Assembly: GCA_050049775.1 (NCBI GenBank)
Contig: JASFVP010000056.1
Span: 1-22,916, forward strand
DNA length: 22,916 bases
Direction: 5' to 3'
Source of the DNA: JABDQZ01 sp050049775
Lineage (GTDB): Bacteria; Pseudomonadota; Gammaproteobacteria; Chromatiales; Chromatiaceae
Shown here: positions 15,741 to 22,916 of the stretch, one piece after another
Position numbering within the stretch: position 1 is the stretch's first letter
How the letters are laid out: every line of letters starts with the position of its first letter
Made by a program: the position numbers and the translations under genes
The notes under the pieces: model-generated
The model's input: the letters and a program-made list of their open reading frames with translations, nothing else
What the model was told of the DNA's origin: nothing
Databases searched by the model: none

Positions 15741-15752
15741 GAGCACACTCAT

Positions 15753-16955
15753 ATGCCTAGTAATGAAATAACACAGCCTGCAATGAATAGCTCCTCTGCG
15801 ATTGATGAAATCCTTCAGGCAATTGCCGAGGTCGTACCGCACCAGCGCCCGGTGTCGCCACACGAACCGGAATTTTCTCCGCTTGAAACCGATTTGATTC
15901 AGGACTGCCTGAACAGCGGTTGGGTGTCATCGGTCGGGCAGTACGTCGATCGCTTCGAACAACAACTGATCAACTACACCGGCATCGAACATGCCATCGC
16001 TACGGTCAACGGAACGTCGGCCCTGCATGCTGCCCTGCACTGCCTCGGCATCCAGGCCAATGATGAGGTGCTGGCACCGTCGCTGACCTTTGTCGGCACC
16101 ATCAATCCGATCCGCTATCTCGGCGCCATACCGCATTTTGTTGATTGCGACAGCAGCACGCTCGGCGTGGACCCGGACAAACTTGAACAATATCTGCAGC
16201 AATATGCGCGCGTCGTCGATGGCCAATGCATCAACCAAAGCAGCGGACGGCGCATCAGCGCCCTGGTTGTGGTACACATTCTCGGTATACCGGCACAAAT
16301 GCCCAAGCTGGCCGACCTGGCACGGCGCTGGCAGCTTGAATTGATTGAAGATGCCGCCGAGTCACTCGGCTCCTGGATTGGTGACCAGCACACCGGTAGC
16401 TGGGGCAAGATCAGCACGCTGAGTTTCAACGGCAACAAAATTGTCACCACTGGTGGCGGTGGTGCCCTGCTGACGCGTGATAAAGACATTGCCAAACGAC
16501 TCAGGCACCAGACCACGACCGGCAAGCTCTCTCATCCGTGGCTATTCGCACACGATGAGGTAGCATTCAACTACCGCATGCCGAATCTCAATGCTGCACT
16601 CGGTTGCGCACAACTACAGCGCCTGGAATCTTTCTTGCTGCGCAAACAGCAATTGCATCAGCAATATGTGCAAGCATTTGCCTCCCTTTCCCATGCCAAC
16701 ATCCTGTCGACCGAAAACGACCAGCGCAGTAATCATTGGCTTAACCTGTTACTGGTTGAAAATTCGGATGTACGTGACCAATTGCTGGAGCAGGCACATG
16801 CCAGCAAGATTCTGCTCAGGCCATTCTGGACACCCATGCACCAGCTGCCAATGTACCGTGACTGCCCGGCCATGGATTTAAGCACCACCGAGAACATGTT
16901 CGAACGCGGTGTCTGTCTGCCTTCTTCACCACGACTGGCCGAGCATGACAGATAG
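15753..16955 (+). CDS. legC: LegC-family PLP-dependent aminotransferase
   Basis: A 400-residue DegT/DnrJ/EryC1 enzyme that most resembles LegC, which aminates the 4-keto carbon of NDP-2-acetamido-2,6-dideoxy-4-ketoglucose on the way to legionaminic acid. Seen: EQQLINYTGIEHAIATVNGT (the cofactor-phosphate region), the LIEDAAESLGSW motif with the Asp that contacts the pyridine nitrogen, and the Schiff-base lysine K229 in SFNGNKIVTTGGGGALL. It begins 12 bases after maf and overlaps neuC by 11 bases. Other sugar aminotransferases share the fold; the specificity call leans on the overall sequence and on neighbours. No LegB dehydratase gene accompanies it. Confidence 0.87.
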   Translation: MPSNEITQPAMNSSSAIDEILQAIAEVVPHQRPVSPHEPEFSPLETDLIQDCLNSGWVSSVGQYVDRFEQQLINYTGIEHAIATVNGTSALHAALHCLGIQANDEVLAPSLTFVGTINPIRYLGAIPHFVDCDSSTLGVDPDKLEQYLQQYARVVDGQCINQSSGRRISALVVVHILGIPAQMPKLADLARRWQLELIEDAAESLGSWIGDQHTGSWGKISTLSFNGNKIVTTGGGGALLTRDKDIAKRLRHQTTTGKLSHPWLFAHDEVAFNYRMPNLNAALGCAQLQRLESFLLRKQQLHQQYVQAFASLSHANILSTENDQRSNHWLNLLLVENSDVRDQLLEQAHASKILLRPFWTPMHQLPMYRDCPAMDLSTTENMFERGVCLPSSPRLAEHDR

Positions 16956-18111
16956 TGCACCTCGCAAAATTTGTATGGTCACCGGCTCGCGCGCTGACTG
17001 GGGACTGCTCAAACCGGTGGCAGATGCCATTGCAAAAGACGCTTCACTACAGTTGCAACTCATCGCCACCGGCAGTCATCTTGAAGCACAATATGGCAAC
17101 AGTATTGAGCACATTCGTGCCGATGGTCATGAGCCGGATGTCGAAATTCCGCTGAAACTGCAGACCGACAGCCCGGCCTCCATCACCCACGCCATGGCGC
17201 GCGCGCTGCATGGCATGGCCGATGCTTATGAGCAACTGCAGCCGCAACTGATTCTGCTGCTCGGCGACCGCTATGAAATTCTTGCTGCCGCCCAGGCCGC
17301 GCTGATCGCAAAAATCCCGGTAGCGCATATCGCCGGTGGCGATGTCACCGAAGGTGCATTTGATGATGCCATTCGCCACGCTATCAGCAAGCTGTCACAC
17401 ATTCACTTTGCTACCAACCAGGCAGCCCAGAAACGTTTGTTGCAAATGGGTGAAAATCCTGCACATGTGCACCTGACCGGCAGCCCAGCGCTTGATCAGA
17501 TTCGGGACATGGAATTGTTGTCGCAAGCACAACTGCAACAATCGCTTGGCATGTCCCTGAACAAGCCGCTGTTGCTGGTGACCTACCACCCGGTCACATT
17601 AGCTAAACAAACAGGCGCCAATGAACTCGAAGCCTTGCTCAGCGCACTGGACCATTTCAGTGACAAGGTCAGTTACGTGATTACCGGCAGCAATGCCGAC
17701 ACCCATGGCCAGAGCATCAACCAGCGGCTGCAACAATATACCGAACAGCATGACAACTGTGGCTTTTTCATGCACCTGGGCCAGCAGCGCTATTACAGCC
17801 TGATGCAACTGGCCGATGCCGTGGTCGGCAATTCATCCAGCGGTCTATATGAGGCACCCAGTTTCAACACACCCACCGTCAACATCGGCGACCGCCAGAA
17901 AGGCCGGGAGATGGCTGACTCGGTGATCAACTGTGACAACAGCACCGATGCCATCGTCACCGCCATTAAGCAGGCTCTGGACAGAGGCAAACAGGCGGCC
18001 ATTAATCCCTACGGTGATGGTCATGCGGTTGAAAAAATCATGGCCGTGCTCAAGAAACCCATCAAGGCGGCCGACTTGATCAGAAAGCCTTTTTTTGAAA
18101 TCAGCAGCTAA
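16945..18111 (+). CDS. neuC: UDP-GlcNAc 2-epimerase (hydrolysing), NeuC/LegG type
   Basis: A 388-residue hydrolysing 2-epimerase. In the legionaminic pathway the homologue LegG converts the NDP-diacetamido-trideoxyglucose to 2,4-diacetamido-2,4,6-trideoxymannose with loss of the nucleotide. Motifs: GSRADWG (14-20), HIAGGDVTEGAFDDAIRHAI, LTGSPALD, and VVGNSSSGLYEAPSFNTPTV near the C-terminus. I chose the ATG at 16945, which overlaps the legC end. Sequence alone does not separate NeuC (sialic acid) from LegG, but the LegC partner favours LegG. Confidence 0.92.
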   Translation: MTDSAPRKICMVTGSRADWGLLKPVADAIAKDASLQLQLIATGSHLEAQYGNSIEHIRADGHEPDVEIPLKLQTDSPASITHAMARALHGMADAYEQLQPQLILLLGDRYEILAAAQAALIAKIPVAHIAGGDVTEGAFDDAIRHAISKLSHIHFATNQAAQKRLLQMGENPAHVHLTGSPALDQIRDMELLSQAQLQQSLGMSLNKPLLLVTYHPVTLAKQTGANELEALLSALDHFSDKVSYVITGSNADTHGQSINQRLQQYTEQHDNCGFFMHLGQQRYYSLMQLADAVVGNSSSGLYEAPSFNTPTVNIGDRQKGREMADSVINCDNSTDAIVTAIKQALDRGKQAAINPYGDGHAVEKIMAVLKKPIKAADLIRKPFFEISS

Positions 18112-18112
18112 C

Positions 18113-19207
18113 ATGAACCAGCATGTCTTCATCATTGCAGAAGCCGGCGTTAACCATAACGGCGACATCGGCCGTGCGCTGGAAATGATCGAAGTGGCAG
18201 CTGCTGCCGGCGTCGATGCCATCAAATTCCAGACCTTTGTACCGGAATTGCTGGCCAGCGCCACAGCACCACAGGCCGACTACCAGAGCCGCAACAATCC
18301 TGGCCACAGCAACCAGTTGGCCATGCTGCAAGGTTTGAGCCTGGACTTCGACGCACATCACCAGCTACAGCAACACTGCAAGCAGCATGGCATTGCCTTT
18401 ATGTCGTCGCCGTTTGATCTGCAAAGCGCTGATTTTTTAATCGAGCAGATGCAGCTCGAACGTCTCAAGCTCGGTTCCGGTGAAATCACCAACGCCCCAC
18501 TATTGCTGCGCATCGCACAAAGCCACAAGCCCGTGATTCTATCGACCGGCATGTCGACGCTGCAGGATACTGAGAACGCACTCGCCGTACTCGCCTATGG
18601 CTACCAACATGCTGGCGAGCCACAAAACCTGCAACAATGCCTGCAGTATTATCAGACATCCGATGAAGCGCGCTCCGTACTGAATAAACAGGTGGCACTA
18701 TTGCACTGCACCACCGAGTATCCGTGCCCGTTTGAGGACGTCAATCTCAATGCCATGGACAGCCTGGCGCAGCACTTTGGTCTGCCGGTCGGTTACTCTG
18801 ACCATACCGATGGCATCGCCATCAGCATTGCCGCTGTCGCCAAAGGCGCTTGCATCATCGAAAAACATTTCACGCTGGACCGTGCCCTGCCCGGCCCGGA
18901 TCATCAGGCTTCGATCGAACCGGAGCAGTTACGCGAACTGGTGACCTCGATTCGCCAGGTCAGCGCTGCGCTGGGTTTGGCCGAAAAGCAGCCGGCTGCT
19001 TCCGAGCAAAAAAATATCGCCGTGGCCCGCAAAAGCCTGACCGCCTTGAGCACAATAATGCGCGGTGAACCATTCAGCCCGAATAACCTCGGTTGCAAAC
19101 GTCCTGGCAGCGGCCTGTCGCCGATGTTGTACTGGGACTTGCTCGGCCAGACCGCCAAGCGGGACTATCAGGCCGATGAGATGATTGGGGAGATGACCGA
19201 GTCATGA
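18113..19207 (+). CDS. neuB: N-acylneuraminate/legionaminate synthase, NeuB/LegI type
   Basis: A 364-residue synthase that condenses a mannosamine-type sugar with phosphoenolpyruvate to a nine-carbon nonulosonic acid. The TIM-barrel domain starts with IAEAGVNHNGD (8-18) and continues through KFQTFVPELL, LKLGSGEITNAPLL, STGMSTL and LHCTTEYPCPFEDVNL. The C-terminal SAF antifreeze-like domain (about 295-364) has KSLTAL and CKRPGSGLSP. The ATG at 18113 is one base after the neuC stop. Which acid it makes (neuraminic or legionaminic) is inferred from neighbours. Confidence 0.94.
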   Translation: MNQHVFIIAEAGVNHNGDIGRALEMIEVAAAAGVDAIKFQTFVPELLASATAPQADYQSRNNPGHSNQLAMLQGLSLDFDAHHQLQQHCKQHGIAFMSSPFDLQSADFLIEQMQLERLKLGSGEITNAPLLLRIAQSHKPVILSTGMSTLQDTENALAVLAYGYQHAGEPQNLQQCLQYYQTSDEARSVLNKQVALLHCTTEYPCPFEDVNLNAMDSLAQHFGLPVGYSDHTDGIAISIAAVAKGACIIEKHFTLDRALPGPDHQASIEPEQLRELVTSIRQVSAALGLAEKQPAASEQKNIAVARKSLTALSTIMRGEPFSPNNLGCKRPGSGLSPMLYWDLLGQTAKRDYQADEMIGEMTES

Positions 19208-19845
19208 ACCCGCCGATTATCATGCTTGGCAATGGCGGACATGCGGCAGTGCTGCAGGAAATCCTGCTGGCCCAGTCACAACCGTTCGCCGGCTTTACCG
19301 CTCCGGACAAACAACAGCGCTTCAGCCGCACGCTCAATTATCTGGGCGAGGACAGTGTCGTTGAAGATTATGCAGCGGATGAGGTTCGCCTGGTCAATGG
19401 CATCGGCTCGGTGGGTTCCACTTCCACCAAGGCGCGTCTGTTTGAGGAATTCAGCCAGAAAAATTATCAGTTTGCCGATGTGATCCACCCGACGGCTATT
19501 GTTTCCGACAGCGCCACACTCGGCAAAGGTGTGCAGTTACTGGCTGGTTCAGTGGTAAACACCGGTGCTGTCATCAGTGACAATGTGCTGCTCAACAGCC
19601 GTGCCGTGGTCGAACACCATTGCCGCATCGGCAAGCACTGCCACATCGCCAGCTCCGCCACGGTGTGTGGCGACTGCGTTGTGGGTGACAATGTACACAT
19701 CGGCGCCGGCGCCATTGTGCTGCAAGGCGTCACGATCGGCGCTGGCGCGGTTATTGCTGCGGGTTCTGTTGTGATCAAAGACGTCGAAAGTCTGACACTG
19801 GTGGCGGGTGTGCCCGCCTCATTTCGTAAACAGGTGGGTTCATGA
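19204..19845 (+). CDS. NeuD/PglD-like sugar acyltransferase
   Basis: A 213-residue protein with an N-terminal Rossmann-like PglD/NeuD domain (IIMLGNGGHAAVLQE at 5-19) and a C-terminal left-handed beta-helix of hexapeptide repeats (about 98-205). H138 in VVEHHCRIG aligns by eye with the catalytic His of PglD. Acetyl-CoA-dependent N- or O-acetylation is therefore likely. In this operon it may be the LegH step (4-amino acetylation before NeuC/LegG) or an O-acetyltransferase that decorates the finished acid. It overlaps both neighbours by four bases (ATGA). Confidence 0.85.
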   Translation: MNPPIIMLGNGGHAAVLQEILLAQSQPFAGFTAPDKQQRFSRTLNYLGEDSVVEDYAADEVRLVNGIGSVGSTSTKARLFEEFSQKNYQFADVIHPTAIVSDSATLGKGVQLLAGSVVNTGAVISDNVLLNSRAVVEHHCRIGKHCHIASSATVCGDCVVGDNVHIGAGAIVLQGVTIGAGAVIAAGSVVIKDVESLTLVAGVPASFRKQVGS

Positions 19846-20894
19846 CCAAGTGGCAGGACATTAGTGTAACGCCGGATACCGCAATGACCGATGTCATGCA
19901 GGTGATTGACCGCGGTGCGATACAGATCGCGCTGGTCATGGACCCGGATCAGTGCCACTTGCTCGGCACGGTCACCGATGGTGACCTGCGCCGCGCTCTA
20001 CTCAATGGCAAAGGCATGGACACGCCGGCCATCGAATTCATGAATGCCAACCCGACCACCGGTCTGCTCGAGGAAGGTCGCAGCAGCTGGCAACGCACCA
20101 TGCAACGCCACACTCTCAAACACCTGCCCTTACTCAACGCCAATGGCTGTGTCGTGGACCTGGCGCGCTATGAACTGCCGAGCGAACCGGAACGCGCCAA
20201 TCCGGTGGTACTCATGGCCGGTGGCCTTGGCACGCGTTTGCGGCCGCTGACCAATGACCTGCCCAAACCGCTGATCCAGGTCGGCAGCAAGCCGGTACTG
20301 GAAACCATCGTCGAAAATTTCGCCGAACAGGGCTTTCGTGACATTTACCTGTGCATCAATTACAAGGGCGACATGATTCGCGAGTATTTCGGTGATGGCA
20401 GCCAGTGGGAAGTCAATATCCAGTACCTCACCGAAAAACAACGCCTCGGCACCGCCGGCGCGCTGAGCCTGTTGCCCCAGCGGCCGCAGCAACCACTGAT
20501 TGTCATGAACGGTGACCTGTTGACCAAGGTCGATTTTGTACGCCTGCTCGATTTTCACAAGCGACAGAACTTCACCGCCACCATGACCATGCGCGAATAC
20601 CGCCACCAGGTACCGTACGGCGTCATGCAAACTGATGAGAACTACCAAATCATCCAACTGGAGGAAAAGCCGATTGAGCGTTACCAGGTCAGCGCCGGTA
20701 TTTATGTATTAAACCCGGAAACGCTCGAGCGCATTCCACAGCATGAATATTTTGACATGCCGACGCTCTACCAGCAGCTGATCGATGCTGGTTTATCGGT
20801 CGGCAGCTTTCCGTTGCGCGACTACTGGATCGACATCGGCCGCCTCGAAGACCTGGAACAGGCGCACGCCGATTTCGCTGAAATTTTCTCATGA
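19842..20894 (+). CDS. ptmE: CBS-domain nucleotidyltransferase, PtmE-like
   Basis: A 350-residue protein with two CBS motifs (about 5-58 and 62-112, including GTVTDGDLRRALL and LKHLPLLNANGCV) followed by a nucleotidyltransferase domain with LMAGGLGTRLRPLTNDLPKP (124-143). This architecture and length match Campylobacter PtmE, a glucosamine-1-phosphate guanylyltransferase that feeds GDP-linked legionaminic acid synthesis. The nucleotide (GTP, UTP or another) cannot be read from sequence. Overlaps neighbours by four bases on each side. Confidence 0.82.
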   Translation: MTKWQDISVTPDTAMTDVMQVIDRGAIQIALVMDPDQCHLLGTVTDGDLRRALLNGKGMDTPAIEFMNANPTTGLLEEGRSSWQRTMQRHTLKHLPLLNANGCVVDLARYELPSEPERANPVVLMAGGLGTRLRPLTNDLPKPLIQVGSKPVLETIVENFAEQGFRDIYLCINYKGDMIREYFGDGSQWEVNIQYLTEKQRLGTAGALSLLPQRPQQPLIVMNGDLLTKVDFVRLLDFHKRQNFTATMTMREYRHQVPYGVMQTDENYQIIQLEEKPIERYQVSAGIYVLNPETLERIPQHEYFDMPTLYQQLIDAGLSVGSFPLRDYWIDIGRLEDLEQAHADFAEIFS

Positions 20895-21574
20895 TCAATG
20901 GCCTGCACGTACTTGGCATCATTACCGCACGTGGCGGCTCCAAGGGCTTGCCCGGCAAAAACATCAAGCCCTTGGCCGGCAAACCTCTGATCAACTGGAC
21001 CATCGACGCCGCGCTGGCATCGAAATATCTGGATCGCACCATCTTGTCCTCCGATGACCAGAGCATCATCGAGGTGGCACAGGCCGCCGGCTGTGATGTG
21101 CCTTTTGTCCGGCCGGCACAACTGGCCACTGATGAAGCTGGTAGCATGGACGTGCTGTTGCATGCCGTCAATGAACTGCCCGACTATGACATCATTGTCG
21201 TATTGCAACCGACTTCACCATTGCGCCGCACACAAGACATCGATGTAGCACTGGAATTGATGCTGCAGGAAAACGCCAGCTCCTGCGTTTCGGTGACACT
21301 GGTGAGCAAATCGCCGCACTGGAGCTACTCGATGAATGCCGACCTGACGCTACGACCACTACTGTCGGCGGCTGAACAGCAACACCAGCGCCAACAGCTG
21401 CCTGATGCCTATGCGCTCAACGGTGCGGTCTATGCCATCACCCGTGCACACTTGCTCGAGCAGCAGGCACTGGTCAACGAAGACACCGTCGCCTATGTCA
21501 TGCCCAAGCAGCAGTCCATCGATATCGACGATGAAATCGATTTCCGCTGCGCCGAAGCCCTGCTGTCCCGCTAA
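20891..21574 (+). CDS. legF: CMP-nonulosonic acid synthetase (acylneuraminate cytidylyltransferase family)
   Basis: A 227-residue cytidylyltransferase of the NeuA/LegF/PtmB family, which activates the nonulosonic acid with CTP for transfer. The nucleotide-binding loop ITARGGSKGLPGKN (11-24) is diagnostic, and ILSSDD, VLQPTSPLRRTQDID and the late DIDDEIDF region fit the family. Last gene of the maf-leg operon. No clear terminator was found in the 155 bases after it. Confidence 0.9.
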   Translation: MINGLHVLGIITARGGSKGLPGKNIKPLAGKPLINWTIDAALASKYLDRTILSSDDQSIIEVAQAAGCDVPFVRPAQLATDEAGSMDVLLHAVNELPDYDIIVVLQPTSPLRRTQDIDVALELMLQENASSCVSVTLVSKSPHWSYSMNADLTLRPLLSAAEQQHQRQQLPDAYALNGAVYAITRAHLLEQQALVNEDTVAYVMPKQQSIDIDDEIDFRCAEALLSR

Positions 21575-21729
21575 CAACATCATCCGAAAGCCTTCCATGT
21601 CGGAACCGGCCGCGTAACCCTACCGGTCTCGAAGCCCTCCTGTTTAACTGGCGCTAAGCTTCTGACTGGTATAGGATTTCACTGCAGCATCAGAAGTCCC
21701 GAATAACCCGTAATGGCGATTTGCTGATC

Positions 21730-22428
21730 ATGAAAAACACTGACCTGCTCACAAGGATCTGGAACGGCGCAGTTAATTGCAGAAAGTGCGGCATCCGCGA
21801 GCTGGTGCTGTTCTCCAAACTCGATGCAGATGACTTCAACCACATTCATCTGCCGATTTACGATTATTTTTATCCACAATCGCACCAGATCTATCAGGCC
21901 GGTGAAGTCGGCAAGCATGTTTACACCATCCGTTCCGGCATCGTGAAACTCGAAGTGGAAAATGACAGCGGCGAAAAACGCATCGTTCGCCTGCTCGGCA
22001 AAGGCGATGCCATCGGCCTGGAAGCCATTATCGGGGAACCTTACCGGCACTTCGCCAGCGTACTCGGTCCCGGTGATTTCTGTGAGATACCGGTTGAAGT
22101 CATCGAAAACCTGCGCCACCACTCGCCGCACCTGTGCGAGGAACTGCTGCTGCGCTGGGACAGATCCCTGCAACTCGCGGATGAATGGCTGGCCAGCATG
22201 CATACCGGTAACGCCCGGCAGAAAGTCCTGAAACTGATCCAGCACCTGGCAGAAAACACCGATGATTCATCCGAGTTTATATTACCGTCTCGCGATGAGA
22301 TGTCTTCGATCCTGGTGTTATCGAGCGAAACGGTCAGTCGCATTGTCGCCGACCTGAAACGGGAAAACATCATCTGGGATCTGGGCAATGGCTTTTACGA
22401 ATTTCGCCATAACCCAACAAGCCAGTAA
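21730..22428 (+). CDS. FNR-like Crp-family regulator with three of four FNR cysteines
   Basis: About 232 residues. The N-terminal NCRKCGIREL corresponds to the first two [4Fe-4S] cysteines of FNR (C17 and C20 here), but Val takes the place of FNR C29. FCEIPVEV aligns with FNR C122 (C118 here). A cyclic-nucleotide-type sensor barrel covers about 25-120, a dimerisation helix 125-158, and a helix-turn-helix near the end with SSETVSR. The E-x-x-S-R residues (E200, S203, R204) match those FNR uses to read TTGAT half-sites. An upstream TTG could add three residues. Target genes are not evident, and no clear FNR box was seen in front of it. Confidence 0.85.
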   Translation: MKNTDLLTRIWNGAVNCRKCGIRELVLFSKLDADDFNHIHLPIYDYFYPQSHQIYQAGEVGKHVYTIRSGIVKLEVENDSGEKRIVRLLGKGDAIGLEAIIGEPYRHFASVLGPGDFCEIPVEVIENLRHHSPHLCEELLLRWDRSLQLADEWLASMHTGNARQKVLKLIQHLAENTDDSSEFILPSRDEMSSILVLSSETVSRIVADLKRENIIWDLGNGFYEFRHNPTSQ

Positions 22429-22461
22429 CGTCCGGCTATTTCTGCGCCATGGCTTGCGGCA

Positions 22462-22916
22462 CTACATAAACCGCATTCTCAGCAAGACAAACAAAATCAT
22501 GCCACTGGCTGACAACAGGATTCGTTTCGGGTTAGGTCCTCTGCTCGATACATACGCAAGCAGCAGCAAAATCAAAACGAGAAACAGCACTTGCCAGAAC
22601 AAGGTGGGAAAAACCGGCCAGGTCATTAACACCAGCAATAGTGCAAACAGGCTGAACAATAATAATGAAACCCGGCCTGTGGTTTGTTTGCCATAACGCA
22701 CGGCAAACGAATGCTTGCCAGCGGCACGGTCGGTTTCGATCTGCCTGGGCTGATGCGATAACAACAAGGCGGTCGCCAGTGCCGCAAAAGCGAGCATGCC
22801 TAACATAGCGGTCGTGTCGGGTGCGTTACCGGCAACCAGCCACAAACAGCCGAACACACCGCCGTAACAGATGCCGGTCACCCACTCGCCCATCCAGGTA
22901 TAGGACAACGGCCGTT
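22462..22916 (-). CDS. UbiA/MenA-like prenyltransferase, 5' part cut off by the window end
   Basis: The C-terminal ~151 residues of a polytopic membrane prenyltransferase; the reading frame stays open to the right edge, so the gene starts outside the window. The visible PLSYTWMGEW segment and the second Asp-rich motif ETDRAAGKHSFAVRYG resemble MenA (1,4-dihydroxy-2-naphthoate prenyltransferase). Four or more hydrophobic helices follow. MenA would imply menaquinone synthesis, but other UbiA relatives cannot be excluded from a fragment. It converges on the FNR-like gene with a 33-base gap. Confidence 0.8.
   Translation of the reverse strand, partial: RPLSYTWMGEWVTGICYGGVFGCLWLVAGNAPDTTAMLGMLAFAALATALLLSHQPRQIETDRAAGKHSFAVRYGKQTTGRVSLLLFSLFALLLVLMTWPVFPTLFWQVLFLVLILLLLAYVSSRGPNPKRILLSASGMILFVLLRMRFM

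Noticed and set aside
15753..21574. Pseudaminic acid pathway
   Set aside because: A NeuC-type hydrolysing epimerase and a LegC-type aminotransferase are present, and there is no PseB, PseG or PseH-like gene.
15753..21574. Capsule or LPS sialic acid locus
   Set aside because: No polymerase, flippase or sialyltransferase is present, and the set is joined to maf and flagellin genes. It cannot be fully excluded that the sugar is shared.
21575..21729. Terminator, promoter or FNR box between legF and the FNR-like gene
   Set aside because: Only short, imperfect repeats (such as ACCGG/CCGGT) and a lone TATAGG were seen, with no T-tract, good -35 or TTGAT-N4-ATCAA.
1..22916. tRNA, CRISPR, insertion sequence or prophage elements
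   Set aside because: No cloverleaf-like segments, regularly spaced repeats, transposase or phage genes were recognised by eye on either strand.

Overview
The window looks like chromosomal DNA of a motile, free-living gammaproteobacterium. The evidence is the conserved order rpsP-rimM-trmD-rplS, an ffh gene divergent from ypjD, gammaproteobacterial-type sbcB and ybaN, sigma-54 and sigma-28 style flagellar promoters, and an FNR-like regulator. Base composition is moderate to slightly GC-rich. I cannot name the genus. No transposase, integrase, tRNA, rRNA or CRISPR array was seen.

Left part (1-7657), mostly housekeeping: a small YbaN-family membrane protein (+), then on the minus strand an acidic protein with Ca-binding-like loops, exonuclease I (sbcB), and the ribosomal/tRNA-modification operon rpsP-rimM-trmD-rplS, which has a recognisable promoter and a strong terminator. 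The SRP GTPase gene ffh follows, with ypjD (cytochrome c assembly-like membrane protein) diverging from it.

Middle part (7659-13135), the flagellar filament locus: flaG-fliD-fliS-fliT-like run on the minus strand, with a sigma-54-like site just before fliD. A short flagellin gene lies upstream of them on the same strand with a sigma-28-like promoter. The FliW gene diverges from it, and a second short flagellin follows on the plus strand with a near-perfect sigma-54 promoter and a very strong terminator. FliW beside flagellin leaders that carry GGA motifs at their ribosome binding sites suggests CsrA-FliW control of flagellin translation.

Right part (13188-21574), a tightly packed seven-gene plus-strand unit: a large Maf/DUF115 motility accessory factor followed by LegC aminotransferase, NeuC/LegG hydrolysing epimerase, NeuB/LegI synthase, a NeuD/PglD-like acyltransferase, a CBS-nucleotidyltransferase of PtmE type, and a CMP-nonulosonate synthetase. 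Together these read as synthesis of CMP-legionaminic acid (or a close isomer) and its transfer to flagellin. The 4,6-dehydratase (LegB) and the PtmA/PtmF steps are not in the window.

Right edge: an FNR-like regulator that keeps the FNR-type DNA-reading residues and three of the four Fe-S cysteines, convergent with a UbiA/MenA-like prenyltransferase truncated by the window end. The most interesting parts are the flagellin glycosylation operon with its pathway gaps, the dual-sigma, CsrA/FliW-type flagellin arrangement, and the three-cysteine FNR homologue.
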